Below are positions 44,189 to 52,299 of a DNA stretch of 64,000 bases, in pieces. The position numbers and the translations under genes are program-made. Origin of the DNA: Clostridium estertheticum (GTDB lineage Bacteria; Bacillota; Clostridia; Clostridiales; Clostridiaceae); NCBI RefSeq assembly GCF_011065935.2, contig NZ_JAAMNH020000001.1:2935001-2999000 (forward strand), read 5' to 3'. The first letter of the stretch is position 1. Each line of letters begins with the position of its first letter. Below the pieces are notes generated by a model, which saw only the letters and a list, made by a program, of their open reading frames with translations, had not been told where the DNA came from and searched no databases.

Positions 44189-44674
44189 TTATTTTTTTAG
44201 TCTTATAAGCCCAGGAAACTCCTCATGAAGTAATTCTGAGTTATCCTCTTCATTTTCAAGGAGATCTTTTACCCCTTCTATATCATCTATATATTCCCAA
44301 ACTTCATCATTTTCAGGTATATACTCATCTTTATCTAGATTAGAGTGTTCTTTCTCTGCTAAAAATGAATCATATTCTTCAGATTTTATTAGCTCCTCTG
44401 AATTTGTTAGTTTATCAATTTCATTTTCACTATTACTTTTTTCTGCTTCGGATAAATCAATTTCATTTTTATCATAAAAATCATCTTCTAGCTCATCTTC
44501 TAGCTCCTCAGCCTCAAAGACTTCATCAATTTTTATCGCTTTAACATCGTAGCCTTCGAGTTCTAAACATTTCCCGCAATTTTTACACTTTTTCTTGGAA
44601 TTTAATTCGCAGACTTCACATTCCCCGCAATTATCACAAATTTTCCTATCATTAAATATACAATTTTTAGACAT
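44189..44674 (-). CDS. Cys-rich/acidic protein beside lexA
   Basis: A 161-residue protein in two parts. Residues 1-45 contain CDNCGECEVC and CKNCGKCLEL, regular CxxC pairs that suggest zinc or Fe-S binding. Residues 46-155 are extremely acidic (runs such as EAEELEDELEDDFYDKNE) and probably disordered. The tail EEFPGLIRLKK is more ordered and may be a docking peptide. No catalytic domain is visible. It lies between the recombinase and lexA and is transcribed away from lexA; the intergenic SOS box is on the lexA side. Confidence 0.75.
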   Translation of the reverse strand: MSKNCIFNDRKICDNCGECEVCELNSKKKCKNCGKCLELEGYDVKAIKIDEVFEAEELEDELEDDFYDKNEIDLSEAEKSNSENEIDKLTNSEELIKSEEYDSFLAEKEHSNLDKDEYIPENDEVWEYIDDIEGVKDLLENEEDNSELLHEEFPGLIRLKK

Positions 44675-44831
44675 ACAACACCACGCTCCATTTGTTTAAG
44701 ATACTTCATAATAGACAATTATAACAAATAAGGCCTCATTAATCAAATAAAAAGCTCATCTGGGTGAATAAATTCTATCTGTATTGCATTAATTGTATTC
44801 AATTACACACTAATACATCTTTCCTCAAAGC

Positions 44832-44845
44832 CGAACATAAGTTTG
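44832..44845 (+). promoter_or_regulatory. LexA (SOS) box
   Basis: CGAACATAAGTTTG matches the Firmicute SOS operator (CGAAC-N4-GTTCG-like; core GAAC-N4-GTTT). It overlaps the -35 of the lexA promoter, as expected for autorepression. Confidence 0.85.
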
Positions 44846-44871
44846 ATTATTTTACATATATATGGTATAAT
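44843..44871 (+). promoter_or_regulatory. lexA promoter
   Basis: TTGATT (44843-44848), a 17-base spacer and TATAAT (44866-44871) form a good sigma-A promoter that overlaps the SOS box. Confidence 0.8.
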
Positions 44872-44903
44872 TTTAATACGAATGAGAAATGAGAGGTGTT
44901 TCT

Positions 44904-45512
44904 ATGTTAACTCAAAAAAAAGATAAACAAGGTGAAATATATAACTACATAAAGGATCAAGTTCAATTAAAAGGATATCCACCTTCAGTAAGAGAAATAT
45001 GTGAGGCTGTAGGATTAAAATCTACATCAACTGTTCATGGACATTTAGAAAGATTAGAGAAAAAAGGATATATTCGTAGGGACCCAACCAAACCTCGCGC
45101 AATTGAATTATTAAAGGATTGTGTCATTAGAAAAGAACTAATAGATATCCCTATTATAGGAAAAATCACAGCTGGAATACCCATTTTGGCAGTTGAAAAT
45201 ATTGAAGACACCTTTACTATTCCATTAAATTTTACTAAAACCAATAATGAATTGTTTATGCTTAAAGTTTCTGGTAGCAGTATGATTGAAGCAGGAATAT
45301 TAGATGGAGACTTAGCTATAATTGAGAAAATTAATACCTCTAAAAATGGAGACATAGTGGTAGCTCTTATTGATAATGAAGCAACTATTAAACGTTTTTT
45401 CAAGGAAAAAGGCCATATAAGACTTCAACCTGAAAATTCGTCTATGTCCCCTATTATAATTGATGACTGTACAATCTTAGGAGTGCTTGTTGGTATTTAC
45501 AGAAAGTATTAA
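44904..45512 (+). CDS. lexA: LexA repressor
   Basis: A 202-residue SOS repressor. The N-terminal winged helix contains YPPSVREICEAVGLKSTST and VHGHLERLEKKGYI. The self-cleavage site is Ala90-Gly91 in KITAGIPI; the catalytic Ser126 lies in SGSSMIEAG and Lys163 in ATIKRF. The usual GDSM is GSSM here, as in some clostridia. Start ATG 44904 has GAGGTG upstream. An SOS box over its promoter indicates autoregulation. Confidence 0.96.
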   Translation: MLTQKKDKQGEIYNYIKDQVQLKGYPPSVREICEAVGLKSTSTVHGHLERLEKKGYIRRDPTKPRAIELLKDCVIRKELIDIPIIGKITAGIPILAVENIEDTFTIPLNFTKTNNELFMLKVSGSSMIEAGILDGDLAIIEKINTSKNGDIVVALIDNEATIKRFFKEKGHIRLQPENSSMSPIIIDDCTILGVLVGIYRKY

Positions 45513-45552
45513 ATCATCACCTGAACCGCTACAATATTATTTAGTATAAAAC

Positions 45553-45592
45553 AAAAACCTGCAATGTTTATAACATTTGCAGGTTTTTGTTT
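45553..45592 (+). terminator. bidirectional terminator between lexA and the PLP enzyme
   Basis: Stem AAAAACCTGCAATGTT / ACATTTGCAGGTTTTT with a small loop, then T-rich DNA on both sides. The genes converge here, so it serves both. Confidence 0.88.
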
Positions 45593-45620
45593 TTCTTTTA
45601 CTACATATATACTAATACTG

Positions 45621-46901
45621 TTAAATAACTTTTGAAAGCGCTATTAGTATTCCAATCTTAGCATGATCAAAGGTTAATCCGCCCTGTAAATATGCTATAT
45701 ATGGCTCTCTAATTGGTGCATCTGCAGATAGCTCTATAGATGAGCCCTGAATGAATGCTCCTGCTGCCATTATAACCTGATCTGCATATCCTGGCATATC
45801 CCAGGGTTCGCATTGAACAAAAGAATCAATGGGAGAACCCTCTTGTATACCCCTACAGAAATTAATAACCTTTTCCTTATTGTTAAATTTAATAGCCTGA
45901 ATTATATCACTTCTTTTATCAGTATATTTAGGAAGAACTTCAAAGCCTGCAAGTTCCATAATTCTTGCACAAAAGATAGCGCCCTTCAATGCTTCCATAG
46001 TTACATGAGGTGCAAGGAACAATCCTTGAAATAAAGTACGCATCACTCCAAAAGTGGAACCACACTCCCCTCCTATACCAGGTGTTGTTAGTCTATAGGA
46101 CGCCTGCACTACATATTTTTCTTTACCTGCAATATATCCACCTGTAGGTGCTATTCCACCACCAATATTTTTTATAAGTGAACCAGCAACTAAGTCTGCA
46201 CCTACATCTGTAGGCTCCTGAACATCAATAAATTCGCCATAACAATTATCTACAAAACAAATAACTTTTGGATTTATAGCTTTAGCAGCTTTTATAATCT
46301 CTTCTATTTCACAAATTAATAGTGCATTTCTCCAACCATATCCAGTTGATCTTTGAATATGAATTAGCTTTATTGACTTATCTTCTAGTAGATTCTTTTT
46401 CATTAGGTCAATATCAACTTTAGAGTTATTGTTTAATTCTAATTGTTTATATTTTACACCATAATCTTTTAATGAGCCTATATCTTCCTTAACATTTATA
46501 CCTATTATATTAAGAAGTGTATCATAAGGTGTTCCGCATACAGACATCATGGTATCATTAGGTCTTAGATTACCAAATAAAGCCGCCCCAATTGCATGTG
46601 TCCCATTTACGAAATGTGGTCTAACCAATGCACTCTCACAATTAAAAATTCTTGCATATACTTTATCTAATGAATCGCGTCCAATATCTCCATAACCATA
46701 TCCAGATGAATTTGTAAAATGAGAGTCACTAATTCTTTCGTCTTGCAATGCTGTCAAGACTTTAAGTTGATTAAACTCTCTTATTTCATCAAGAATTTCA
46801 AACTCTTTTTGCACATCTTGTATTGCAATATCATAGAGTTCTAGGGTTTTTGAGCTTATTTTATACTTGTTTTGAAGATATGTTTTTGTTATATCTATCA
46901 T
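45621..46901 (-). CDS. methionine gamma-lyase/aluminium-resistance family PLP enzyme
   Basis: A 426-residue fold-type I PLP enzyme of the family annotated as methionine gamma-lyase or aluminium-resistance protein. HFTNSSGYGYGDIGR, RPHFVNGTHAI (phosphate-binding turn), CFVDNCYGEF (Asp for PLP nitrogen) and GSLIKNIGGG with the Schiff-base Lys are all present. In clostridia this gene commonly sits near lexA. The real reaction is not established for most members. GGAGACC lies upstream of the ATG. Confidence 0.9.
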   Translation of the reverse strand: MIDITKTYLQNKYKISSKTLELYDIAIQDVQKEFEILDEIREFNQLKVLTALQDERISDSHFTNSSGYGYGDIGRDSLDKVYARIFNCESALVRPHFVNGTHAIGAALFGNLRPNDTMMSVCGTPYDTLLNIIGINVKEDIGSLKDYGVKYKQLELNNNSKVDIDLMKKNLLEDKSIKLIHIQRSTGYGWRNALLICEIEEIIKAAKAINPKVICFVDNCYGEFIDVQEPTDVGADLVAGSLIKNIGGGIAPTGGYIAGKEKYVVQASYRLTTPGIGGECGSTFGVMRTLFQGLFLAPHVTMEALKGAIFCARIMELAGFEVLPKYTDKRSDIIQAIKFNNKEKVINFCRGIQEGSPIDSFVQCEPWDMPGYADQVIMAAGAFIQGSSIELSADAPIREPYIAYLQGGLTFDHAKIGILIALSKVI

Positions 46902-47425
46902 GCTACCAGGTCTCCTTTTGTCATTAATTTATTATATATGTATTTTAAGTTACGCATAAAGCAATTGAAATAAAATTTACTAATCGGTTATATTTTTATT
47001 TCAACTGCCTTAGTAATAATAACATATATAATACCAATGTAGAATAGTTTTGTATAGAAATTAACGTAGTAAACCAATGGCATTCCTCGTTATTATTATA
47101 ACGGACAGATATCTTTATAAAATATGATTTTTAAGATACCTACAATATTCCACACACACACATATAAATTAAGTGTTCATTTTTTAACTTTCATTTATTA
47201 GAATAATTGGAAGCTAAAAAAACTCACTATTAAATAGCTATATAATTTTTGCCAAGTTCATAGTATCTGTTTACGCTACACTCCTTAGTAATTATAATTA
47301 TCTCATTTTTAATGCATTCATTGTAACAACTCAATAATGTTGCAGGCTCATTTTTATTGTATTTCATTTTGCTAAAGTAAGCACTACGCTATTTTCTGAA
47401 CCGCTTACCACCAATATGCCTTTTT
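46902..47425. other. 524-bp non-coding stretch with repeat copy A
   Basis: No gene is visible. It carries the most degraded copy of a three-copy repeat (47083-47152), a CA-rich run (47152-47164) and, at its right end (47407-47425), ACCACCAATATGCCTTTTT, an inverted relative of sequence found at 48315-48341 on the other side of the ftsX-like gene. Confidence 0.6.
47083..47152 (-). repeat. dispersed repeat, copy A
   Basis: Resembles copies at 49229 and 51995: TATCTTTATAAAA, ATGATTTTTAAGATA and AATATTCC occur in the same order and spacing. Read on the minus strand it encodes EYCRYLKNHIL and a stop, as in copy B, so it includes the tail of a lost gene. Confidence 0.65.
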
Positions 47426-48247
47426 TTAAACTATTAAGAACTTTTTTATAACCAAAATACTTCCTATAGTAGTTAGAATTATTCCAATAAGTATAAAGCT
47501 CCATGATATAGTTGTGAATATAAAAGACGGATCTATAAAAATAATGAACATTGTTGCAAAATAAGAATTTACTTGTCTATATACAAAACTATATAAGAAA
47601 TAAATTGCTATTACTGCGGACACTGCTCCTAAAAATCCAATTATCATTCCCTCAAAAATAAATGTCCATCTAATAAACCAATCTGTTGCACCAAGATATT
47701 GCATTATACTAATTTCATTAAGTCGTGGGTATATTGCAAGTTTTATTGTACATTTAATTAAAAAAAATGTTGCTACAACAAGTATAAGGAAAAGTATCAC
47801 TCCTATCCATTGAATTATTTTAATTATTATCAAAATTTTCGTCGGAAAGTTTTGAGTACCGTTAATTTTATTTATACCTTGTAACCCATTAAGTTGAGAA
47901 ATTATTTTAGGTATATCATCTGGTGCATTCACTTTAATTATATATGATGATGATAGGGGTGTATTATTTTCAAAAGTAATATAAGTTACAACATTTGCCG
48001 CTTCTATTTTTTTACGTATATTTTGCTGATCAGTAATCTTTATATGATCTTTTAAAGTCACCCGTACTTCGAATTGGGAATAAATACCGATAATACCCAT
48101 TTTAAGATTCAACATGAATAGCACAAATAGTCCTAAAACAAATAATGTTGACATTATTGTAGCAATGGAGGCAATGCTAGTAGTAGCATTGTTTCTAAGA
48201 TTTTTCGAAGCATCTTTTAAAAGTAAATTTAAGGTGCTAATCCTCAT
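47426..48247 (-). CDS. ftsX: FtsX-like membrane protein (orphan)
   Basis: A 273-residue FtsX: an N-terminal LLKDASKNLRNN amphipathic stretch, first membrane helix at about 25-46, an extracellular domain (about 50-135, shorter than usual), and three C-terminal helices with ISIMQYLGATDWFIRWTF, the conserved intracellular loop. FtsX normally pairs with the ATPase FtsE to activate cell-wall hydrolases, but no ftsE is adjacent, so this is probably an accessory copy. It is flanked by inverted related sequences (47407-47425 and 48315-48341). Confidence 0.82.
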   Translation of the reverse strand: MRISTLNLLLKDASKNLRNNATTSIASIATIMSTLFVLGLFVLFMLNLKMGIIGIYSQFEVRVTLKDHIKITDQQNIRKKIEAANVVTYITFENNTPLSSSYIIKVNAPDDIPKIISQLNGLQGINKINGTQNFPTKILIIIKIIQWIGVILFLILVVATFFLIKCTIKLAIYPRLNEISIMQYLGATDWFIRWTFIFEGMIIGFLGAVSAVIAIYFLYSFVYRQVNSYFATMFIIFIDPSFIFTTISWSFILIGIILTTIGSILVIKKFLIV

Positions 48248-48686
48248 AATTATAACTACTCCTTTCCTTATCTCTTGTTAACATTCCATTTTGGGTGCTT
48301 TTACCTTACCCGCCAAAAAGGTATATTAGCATATTGGTGGTTATGAGTTAGGAGCAAAGTAGAAATTATGTTGCATAACAATATCAAATATTAGTATTAA
48401 GTAACATTTAATTTATGCTTCTCATATAAAACACCAAAAAACGTTGCTAACTAAGGAAAGTTAAAGTTACACAAATACATTGTGTAACTTTGAAAACACC
48501 TAAAATCCATATTAATAATATATTTTGCCCCTAATATACCTTTTTGGCGGGATAGGCAAAACTACCCAAGTTGTTTTTTATTCTTGTTGGTGTGAATAAG
48601 AGAAATGCTGGTTCTACCCCTAATATATTAAACCCCGCATCATTAGATATGGGGTTACTTGTGACGACATATAAGAAAGTTGCGAA
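48248..48686. other. 439-bp non-coding region holding an inverted-repeat element
   Basis: No gene is visible. It contains the element at 48284-48576, a perfect 12-bp internal hairpin (AAAGTTACACAA / TTGTGTAACTTT, about 48463-48491) and, at 48640-48656, AACCCC / GGGGTT, a possible terminator of the minus-strand gene at 48687. Confidence 0.7.
48284..48576. mobile_element. MITE-like element with long terminal inverted repeats
   Basis: Positions 48309-48329 and 48531-48551 are perfect 21-bp inverted repeats (core CGCCAAAAAGGTATATTAG). The similarity continues outward imperfectly for about 24 more bases on each side (GGCGGG..AGG.AAAA..ACCCAA). About 200 bp without coding capacity lie between. No transposase is encoded and I could not define a target-site duplication. 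Confidence 0.6.
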
Positions 48687-49205
48687 TTAATTATGTAATC
48701 TTTTAAATAAATAATGCAAAAATAGACTCGCTACTGCTAACTTATATTTTTTCTCAATGGAAATGGAATGCGTATCATTCATAAAATTTTGAACATCTTC
48801 TAACTCAAGTTTCGCATATATTGCTAAGGTTTCATATTTAATTTCAAACTCACTTATTAATACATCTATTACTCCTTTAGTTCTGTCGTCTTCATTTATC
48901 ATCAATATCCCATCAGATAGCATAAAAATCATGTTTGATAAATATGAAGGGTTCGGAATATTTGAATTATTTATGCTATCTTTATTTTTCTCATTAAAAT
49001 TCTTTAAGTTAGTAAAAAAATCAAGGAAATTATTTTTTTCATCCATAAAATCTTTTAACCATACATAATCTATTCCAGTTATTTTACTCAAAGATTTCAG
49101 TTCAATTTTATAATTTTTAATTAGATTTTGTATATCTTCCCTAATAATACAATCATTCTGATTTATATTTTTACTTACACTTTGTCTTATAATCTTAATC
49201 TCCAT
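48687..49205 (-). CDS. HTH-like conserved protein
   Basis: A 172-residue helical protein. Two repeated HTH-like sections can be seen, IDYVWLKDFMDEKNN and YAKLELEDVQNFMNDTHS, each preceded by a helix. MLSDGILMINEDDRTKGVID and the tail EKKYKLAVASLFLHYLFK are conserved in a Firmicute family of predicted DNA-binding proteins. The start has AAGGTGGGA upstream on this strand, directly after repeat copy B. Confidence 0.68.
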   Translation of the reverse strand: MEIKIIRQSVSKNINQNDCIIREDIQNLIKNYKIELKSLSKITGIDYVWLKDFMDEKNNFLDFFTNLKNFNEKNKDSINNSNIPNPSYLSNMIFMLSDGILMINEDDRTKGVIDVLISEFEIKYETLAIYAKLELEDVQNFMNDTHSISIEKKYKLAVASLFLHYLFKRLHN

Positions 49206-49228
49206 ATATTCCCACCTTAACTTTCATA

Positions 49229-49320
49229 ATATTCTACAAGTTTGACATATCCCCATTATTGTTTAACGGAGAAAAATCTTTATAAAACATGATTTTTCAG
49301 ATATCTCTGATATTCCCTAT
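49229..49320 (-). repeat. dispersed repeat, copy B
   Basis: ATATTCTACAAGTTTGACAT, then ATCCCC, TTTAACGG, ATCTTTATAAAACATG and TTTCAGATATCTCT. Over 90 bases it closely follows copy C (51995-52086). On the minus strand it includes YREYQRYLKNHVL and a stop, the tail of a lost gene, and ends just before the ribosome binding site of the 48687-49205 gene. Confidence 0.75.
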
Positions 49321-49468
49321 ACCCACCATGTAAATATTCATTCTTTTAGCTTACCATTATAGACATTGGCTGTCCAGTTTATCTGATTTCTTTAGTAATT
49401 CTTATAGTTGTTTATGACGAACTTTAAGAATATCATGATTCAAAATTTTAAAATGACTCTACGTTATT

Positions 49469-50248
49469 TTAGATATCTATATTCATTCCATCATAAGCAA
49501 ATTCTAAATTACTATATTTTTGTTCTAGTTTTTTATAGTCTTCGAAGTTTAAACCATCAACTTCTTCAATATGAGTAAATATTACCTTCTTCGGTTTCAA
49601 ATCATTAATAATTCTAAGATTATCTCTTTGAAAACTTGTTACATCATCCTCAATGGTATTCATGTAACCTAAACCCATAATTATTAAATCTACATTATAT
49701 AATTCATCCATGATAGGCAAGTACATAGAATGACAAGGACAGTACAATACTTTTTTATTGCCTTCTTCAATTAAAAAAGCATAAGCAAAATTGTTAAGTA
49801 GTTTGATTCTTTTAACAGAAACCTTATCAAATATTATATTAGCATCTATATTTATAATCCTGCAATAGTCTAGGTGTTCGTAGAATGAAAAGATAGAATT
49901 ACTTTTGTTAAACGCAATTTCTATCTTTTCAGGTGGCATATAAATATTAATTGGGACTTTATCATTTCGGTCTTCCATTAATACCTCAATAATTCTGCAA
50001 CCTAAAGTATGGTCAGGATGCCAATGGGTATAGAAAATATGTTTCACTTCATCAACATTATAAATGTTAAGCTCTTCATTTATATCTTCTGGCGTATCAA
50101 ATAACATAGATTCTTCATGCAAAAATAAACTCTGTCCAAGTCTTTTATATGGAAATCCTTTTAACCTCGCTTCTTGACATACTTTACATGAGCAACAAGC
50201 TCTTGGGATTCTTATAGCACCACCACTACCTAAAATTGTAAACCTCAT
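49469..50248 (-). CDS. MBL-fold phosphodiesterase-like protein (PhnP-like)
   Basis: A 259-residue metallo-beta-lactamase fold protein. MRFTILGSGGAIRIPRACC opens it, CSCKVCQEARLKG forms the structural zinc site typical of PhnP-type enzymes, THWHPDHTLG is the catalytic metal motif and CPCHSMYLP and FTHIEEV provide later ligands. PhnP hydrolyses cyclic ribosyl phosphodiesters; no phosphonate genes are near, so the substrate is open. GGGGGTGA precedes the ATG. Confidence 0.85.
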   Translation of the reverse strand: MRFTILGSGGAIRIPRACCSCKVCQEARLKGFPYKRLGQSLFLHEESMLFDTPEDINEELNIYNVDEVKHIFYTHWHPDHTLGCRIIEVLMEDRNDKVPINIYMPPEKIEIAFNKSNSIFSFYEHLDYCRIINIDANIIFDKVSVKRIKLLNNFAYAFLIEEGNKKVLYCPCHSMYLPIMDELYNVDLIIMGLGYMNTIEDDVTSFQRDNLRIINDLKPKKVIFTHIEEVDGLNFEDYKKLEQKYSNLEFAYDGMNIDI

Positions 50249-50311
50249 GAAATCACCCCCTTATAACATATTATGTCACAATATAAGAAAAATTTCTTTC
50301 TCTATATAATC

Positions 50312-51079
50312 CTATGCGAGGTTAGGTTTTTGAGCAACAATAGTAAATCTGTGTTGTTTGCTTTCAATAAATCCTTGTTCTTCAATTTTTGATTGCAATA
50401 GACATAATTGCTTAAAACAACTATCAACAGAGAAATTTGGAAATTCCCATTCAATAATTTTTGCATAATAAACCAATGCTCCCACATCAAAAAATTTCTG
50501 GTTTGGAAAACATTCATCTGACTTTAAGATAGTCAAACCTTTACTTTTAATTAGACCCAAATTACTTTTTAATGTATGTTCATTACTGTTAATTTCATTA
50601 AAATCACTTATTAAAAACCTTCGTAACTCATTGTTGTTTAAATCGCCAACTTGCTGTGTAATAAACAAACCATTCGGTTTTAACAATCGGTAAACTTCGC
50701 TGATATCAAAAGATGCCTGGCGGTTTATTATAATGTCAAACATATTATTTTCAAATGGCAGGTAATCATCATTAAAAACCTGCCTGACATCAATTCCAAG
50801 TGGCGTTAGTGTCTTATTGCATAACTCAAAATTAGGGAGATATGCCTCTGTAGCATATGTATTGCTATAAGGGTGTTTAAAAGTCAACAGATGCTCACCA
50901 CCCCCAGTTCCCATATCTAACAATTTTGAATTGGTATTTAAATATTGACGAACCATCCTGTCATAATTCCATGGTAACGGTTCTTCTGTTTTTCGATTAC
51001 TAATGTACGAAAAATCCCAACCTTGAAAAGTCTTTTTTTCTTCAGTCAACCAGAATTCTTTTAGCTCCATAACCTTCAT
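50312..51079 (-). CDS. class I SAM-dependent methyltransferase with regulated leader
   Basis: A 255-residue methyltransferase: LLDMGTGGGEHLLTF is motif I, ATEAYLPNF motif II, FDIIINRQASFDI motif IV and NGLFITQQVGDLN the next strand. ATG 51079 is used (AAAAGGGG 7 bases upstream); the frame opens at 51097. Upstream lies a 14-codon leader ORF (51170-51214) whose last codons form half of a long hairpin, so expression is probably controlled by attenuation. The acceptor is unknown; an RNA or antibiotic target would suit such control, but that is inference. Confidence 0.82.
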   Translation of the reverse strand: MKVMELKEFWLTEEKKTFQGWDFSYISNRKTEEPLPWNYDRMVRQYLNTNSKLLDMGTGGGEHLLTFKHPYSNTYATEAYLPNFELCNKTLTPLGIDVRQVFNDDYLPFENNMFDIIINRQASFDISEVYRLLKPNGLFITQQVGDLNNNELRRFLISDFNEINSNEHTLKSNLGLIKSKGLTILKSDECFPNQKFFDVGALVYYAKIIEWEFPNFSVDSCFKQLCLLQSKIEEQGFIESKQHRFTIVAQKPNLA

Positions 51080-51118
51080 AACATAACCCCTTTTCATATT
51101 TAATTTTGATGAAAAGCA

Positions 51119-51184
51119 GTGCAGTTACTGATACCAAATTCCACACTCTCGGCACAATCCGCTATCAGATTATATTAACTGCAC
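51119..51184 (-). promoter_or_regulatory. leader hairpin of the methyltransferase
   Basis: GTGCAGTTA + CTGATA (51119-51133) pair with TATCAG + TAACTGCAC (51163-51184), 15 bp in two blocks. CTCGG just outside (51184-51188) can instead pair with CCGAG inside the loop, giving mutually exclusive folds. One arm overlaps the stop of the leader ORF. Confidence 0.65.
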
Positions 51185-51214
51185 CGAGTTGTTAATTGGT
51201 TTTCTTATTTTCAT
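51170..51214 (-). CDS. candidate 14-residue leader peptide
   Basis: ATG on the minus strand at 51214 encodes MKIRKPINNSVQLI and TAA. GAGGAAGTGA, 8 of 10 matching the ideal AAGGAGGTGA, lies 5 bases before it, stronger than many real genes here. The codons GTG CAG TTA form one arm of the hairpin above, the layout of translation-sensing attenuators. Confidence 0.55.
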   Translation of the reverse strand: MKIRKPINNSVQLI

Positions 51215-51270
51215 AAAAATCACTTCCTCACATACAGCGAATAGAATACCGTATATTACTTACAAAATTA

Positions 51271-51372
51271 TTAATTTAGCAACTGATTATTAACGCTTTC
51301 ATAATATTCTGCTGTTTTAATAATATCATATGTTCGAAAATTTAAATGTGATTGAAGAAGACTTTTTTCCAT
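51271..51372 (-). CDS. 33-residue ORF, possible gene remnant
   Basis: ATG at 51372 behind a perfect AAGGAGG encodes a 33-residue helical peptide starting MEKSLLQSHLNF and ending YYESVNNQLLN. It may be a true small protein, or a gene shortened like other remnants here. I recognise no family. Confidence 0.4.
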   Translation of the reverse strand: MEKSLLQSHLNFRTYDIIKTAEYYESVNNQLLN

Positions 51373-51437
51373 AATAATATCCTCCTTAAATCTATATAAA
51401 TAATCTGCGAATAATCATACTTTAAATCAGTATTTTA

Positions 51438-51959
51438 TTATTTGTCATTAGATGTGCTAATACTATATTTGTATAGGTTTTCATTTTCCTCTTCATCAAA
51501 AATAGTCCCTAATAATTTACCATTATTCTTTTCAATAATTTTTCTCGAAAATGCATTATCTATGTTACAAGTAACCATTACCTCTTTTATACCAATTTTT
51601 TCTGCTTCAACTAATGCTAATTTTAGAATTTGAGTACCATAGCCTTTTTTTCTATAATCTGGTGATATATCATAGCCTATATGCCCATCTGTACCTACAT
51701 CTTGAGACCTAACTCTTACTACTCCTACAACTTCATTATTATCAATTAACCAAAATGTTGAGGTTATAACCCATCCTTTAGGTAAATCTATTCCTTTAGA
51801 ATACTTGTATAAATCGTCTACATATTCATTAAAATTTTCCATTCCTTTTTTATATTTAGTAAAATAATAATTATCATTTGCATTTTTATATGCTATAACA
51901 TAATCTTCAAAACTCTTTTTATATTCTTTGCTTGGCATAGATAAAAATAAATCTTTCAT
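51438..51959 (-). CDS. GNAT acetyltransferase
   Basis: A 173-residue GNAT. FWLIDNNEVVGVVRVR, DGHIGYDISPDYRKKGYGTQ (motif A) and EVMVTCNIDNAFSRKIIEKN match the subfamily of the plus-strand GNAT at 8638-9144. ATG 51959 is chosen because AAGGAG precedes it; the frame opens at a GTG at 51968. It follows repeat copy C, as the 48687 gene follows copy B. Confidence 0.87.
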   Translation of the reverse strand: MKDLFLSMPSKEYKKSFEDYVIAYKNANDNYYFTKYKKGMENFNEYVDDLYKYSKGIDLPKGWVITSTFWLIDNNEVVGVVRVRSQDVGTDGHIGYDISPDYRKKGYGTQILKLALVEAEKIGIKEVMVTCNIDNAFSRKIIEKNNGKLLGTIFDEEENENLYKYSISTSNDK

Positions 51960-51994
51960 AAGATACACTCCTTTTTTACATATACTAATTCGCC

Positions 51995-52086
51995 ATATTC
52001 TAGAAGTTCGACATATCCCCGTTACTCTTTAACTGATTAATATCTTTTTAAAACATGGCTTTTCAGATATCTCTAATATATTCCCT
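51995..52086 (-). repeat. dispersed repeat, copy C
   Basis: ATATTCTAGAAGTTCGACAT, ATCCCC, TTTAACTG, ATATCTTTTTAAAACATG and TTTTCAGATATCTCT parallel copy B base by base with about 85 percent agreement by eye. Compared with copy B it has two extra bases in the codons near REY, shifting the frame of the gene tail. Confidence 0.75.
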
Positions 52087-52266
52087 CCACTTATCAAGTG
52101 TGTCACATTTTAGGGACTGTCCATTATATAAATCTTCAATTTCTTTTATCATAAAATCAGCAAAATCTACTAATATGTTTGACTGTATTCCGAATGTTAT
52201 GTGGACATCATTATATGCATTTAATGCGGACAAATAGCATTTTCCGCAACTTCTACCACTTTTCAT
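52063..52266 (-). CDS. 67-residue ORF, probably a gene fragment
   Basis: It begins MKSGRSCGKCYLSALNAYND and ends DKWREYIRDI inside repeat copy C. There is only a weak AAGGGA upstream. The CGKC motif could be a zinc knuckle half. Because its end coincides with the repeat and the other copies preserve a similar gene tail, it is best read as a remnant, family unknown. Confidence 0.35.
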   Translation of the reverse strand: MKSGRSCGKCYLSALNAYNDVHITFGIQSNILVDFADFMIKEIEDLYNGQSLKCDTLDKWREYIRDI

Positions 52267-52299
52267 ACAAATTAAGCTTATAATCCCTTGCCATTGTCA

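Noticed and set aside
50302..50517. Minus-strand ORF of 71 codons
   Set aside because: Out-of-frame overlap with the end of the methyltransferase gene; no start signal.
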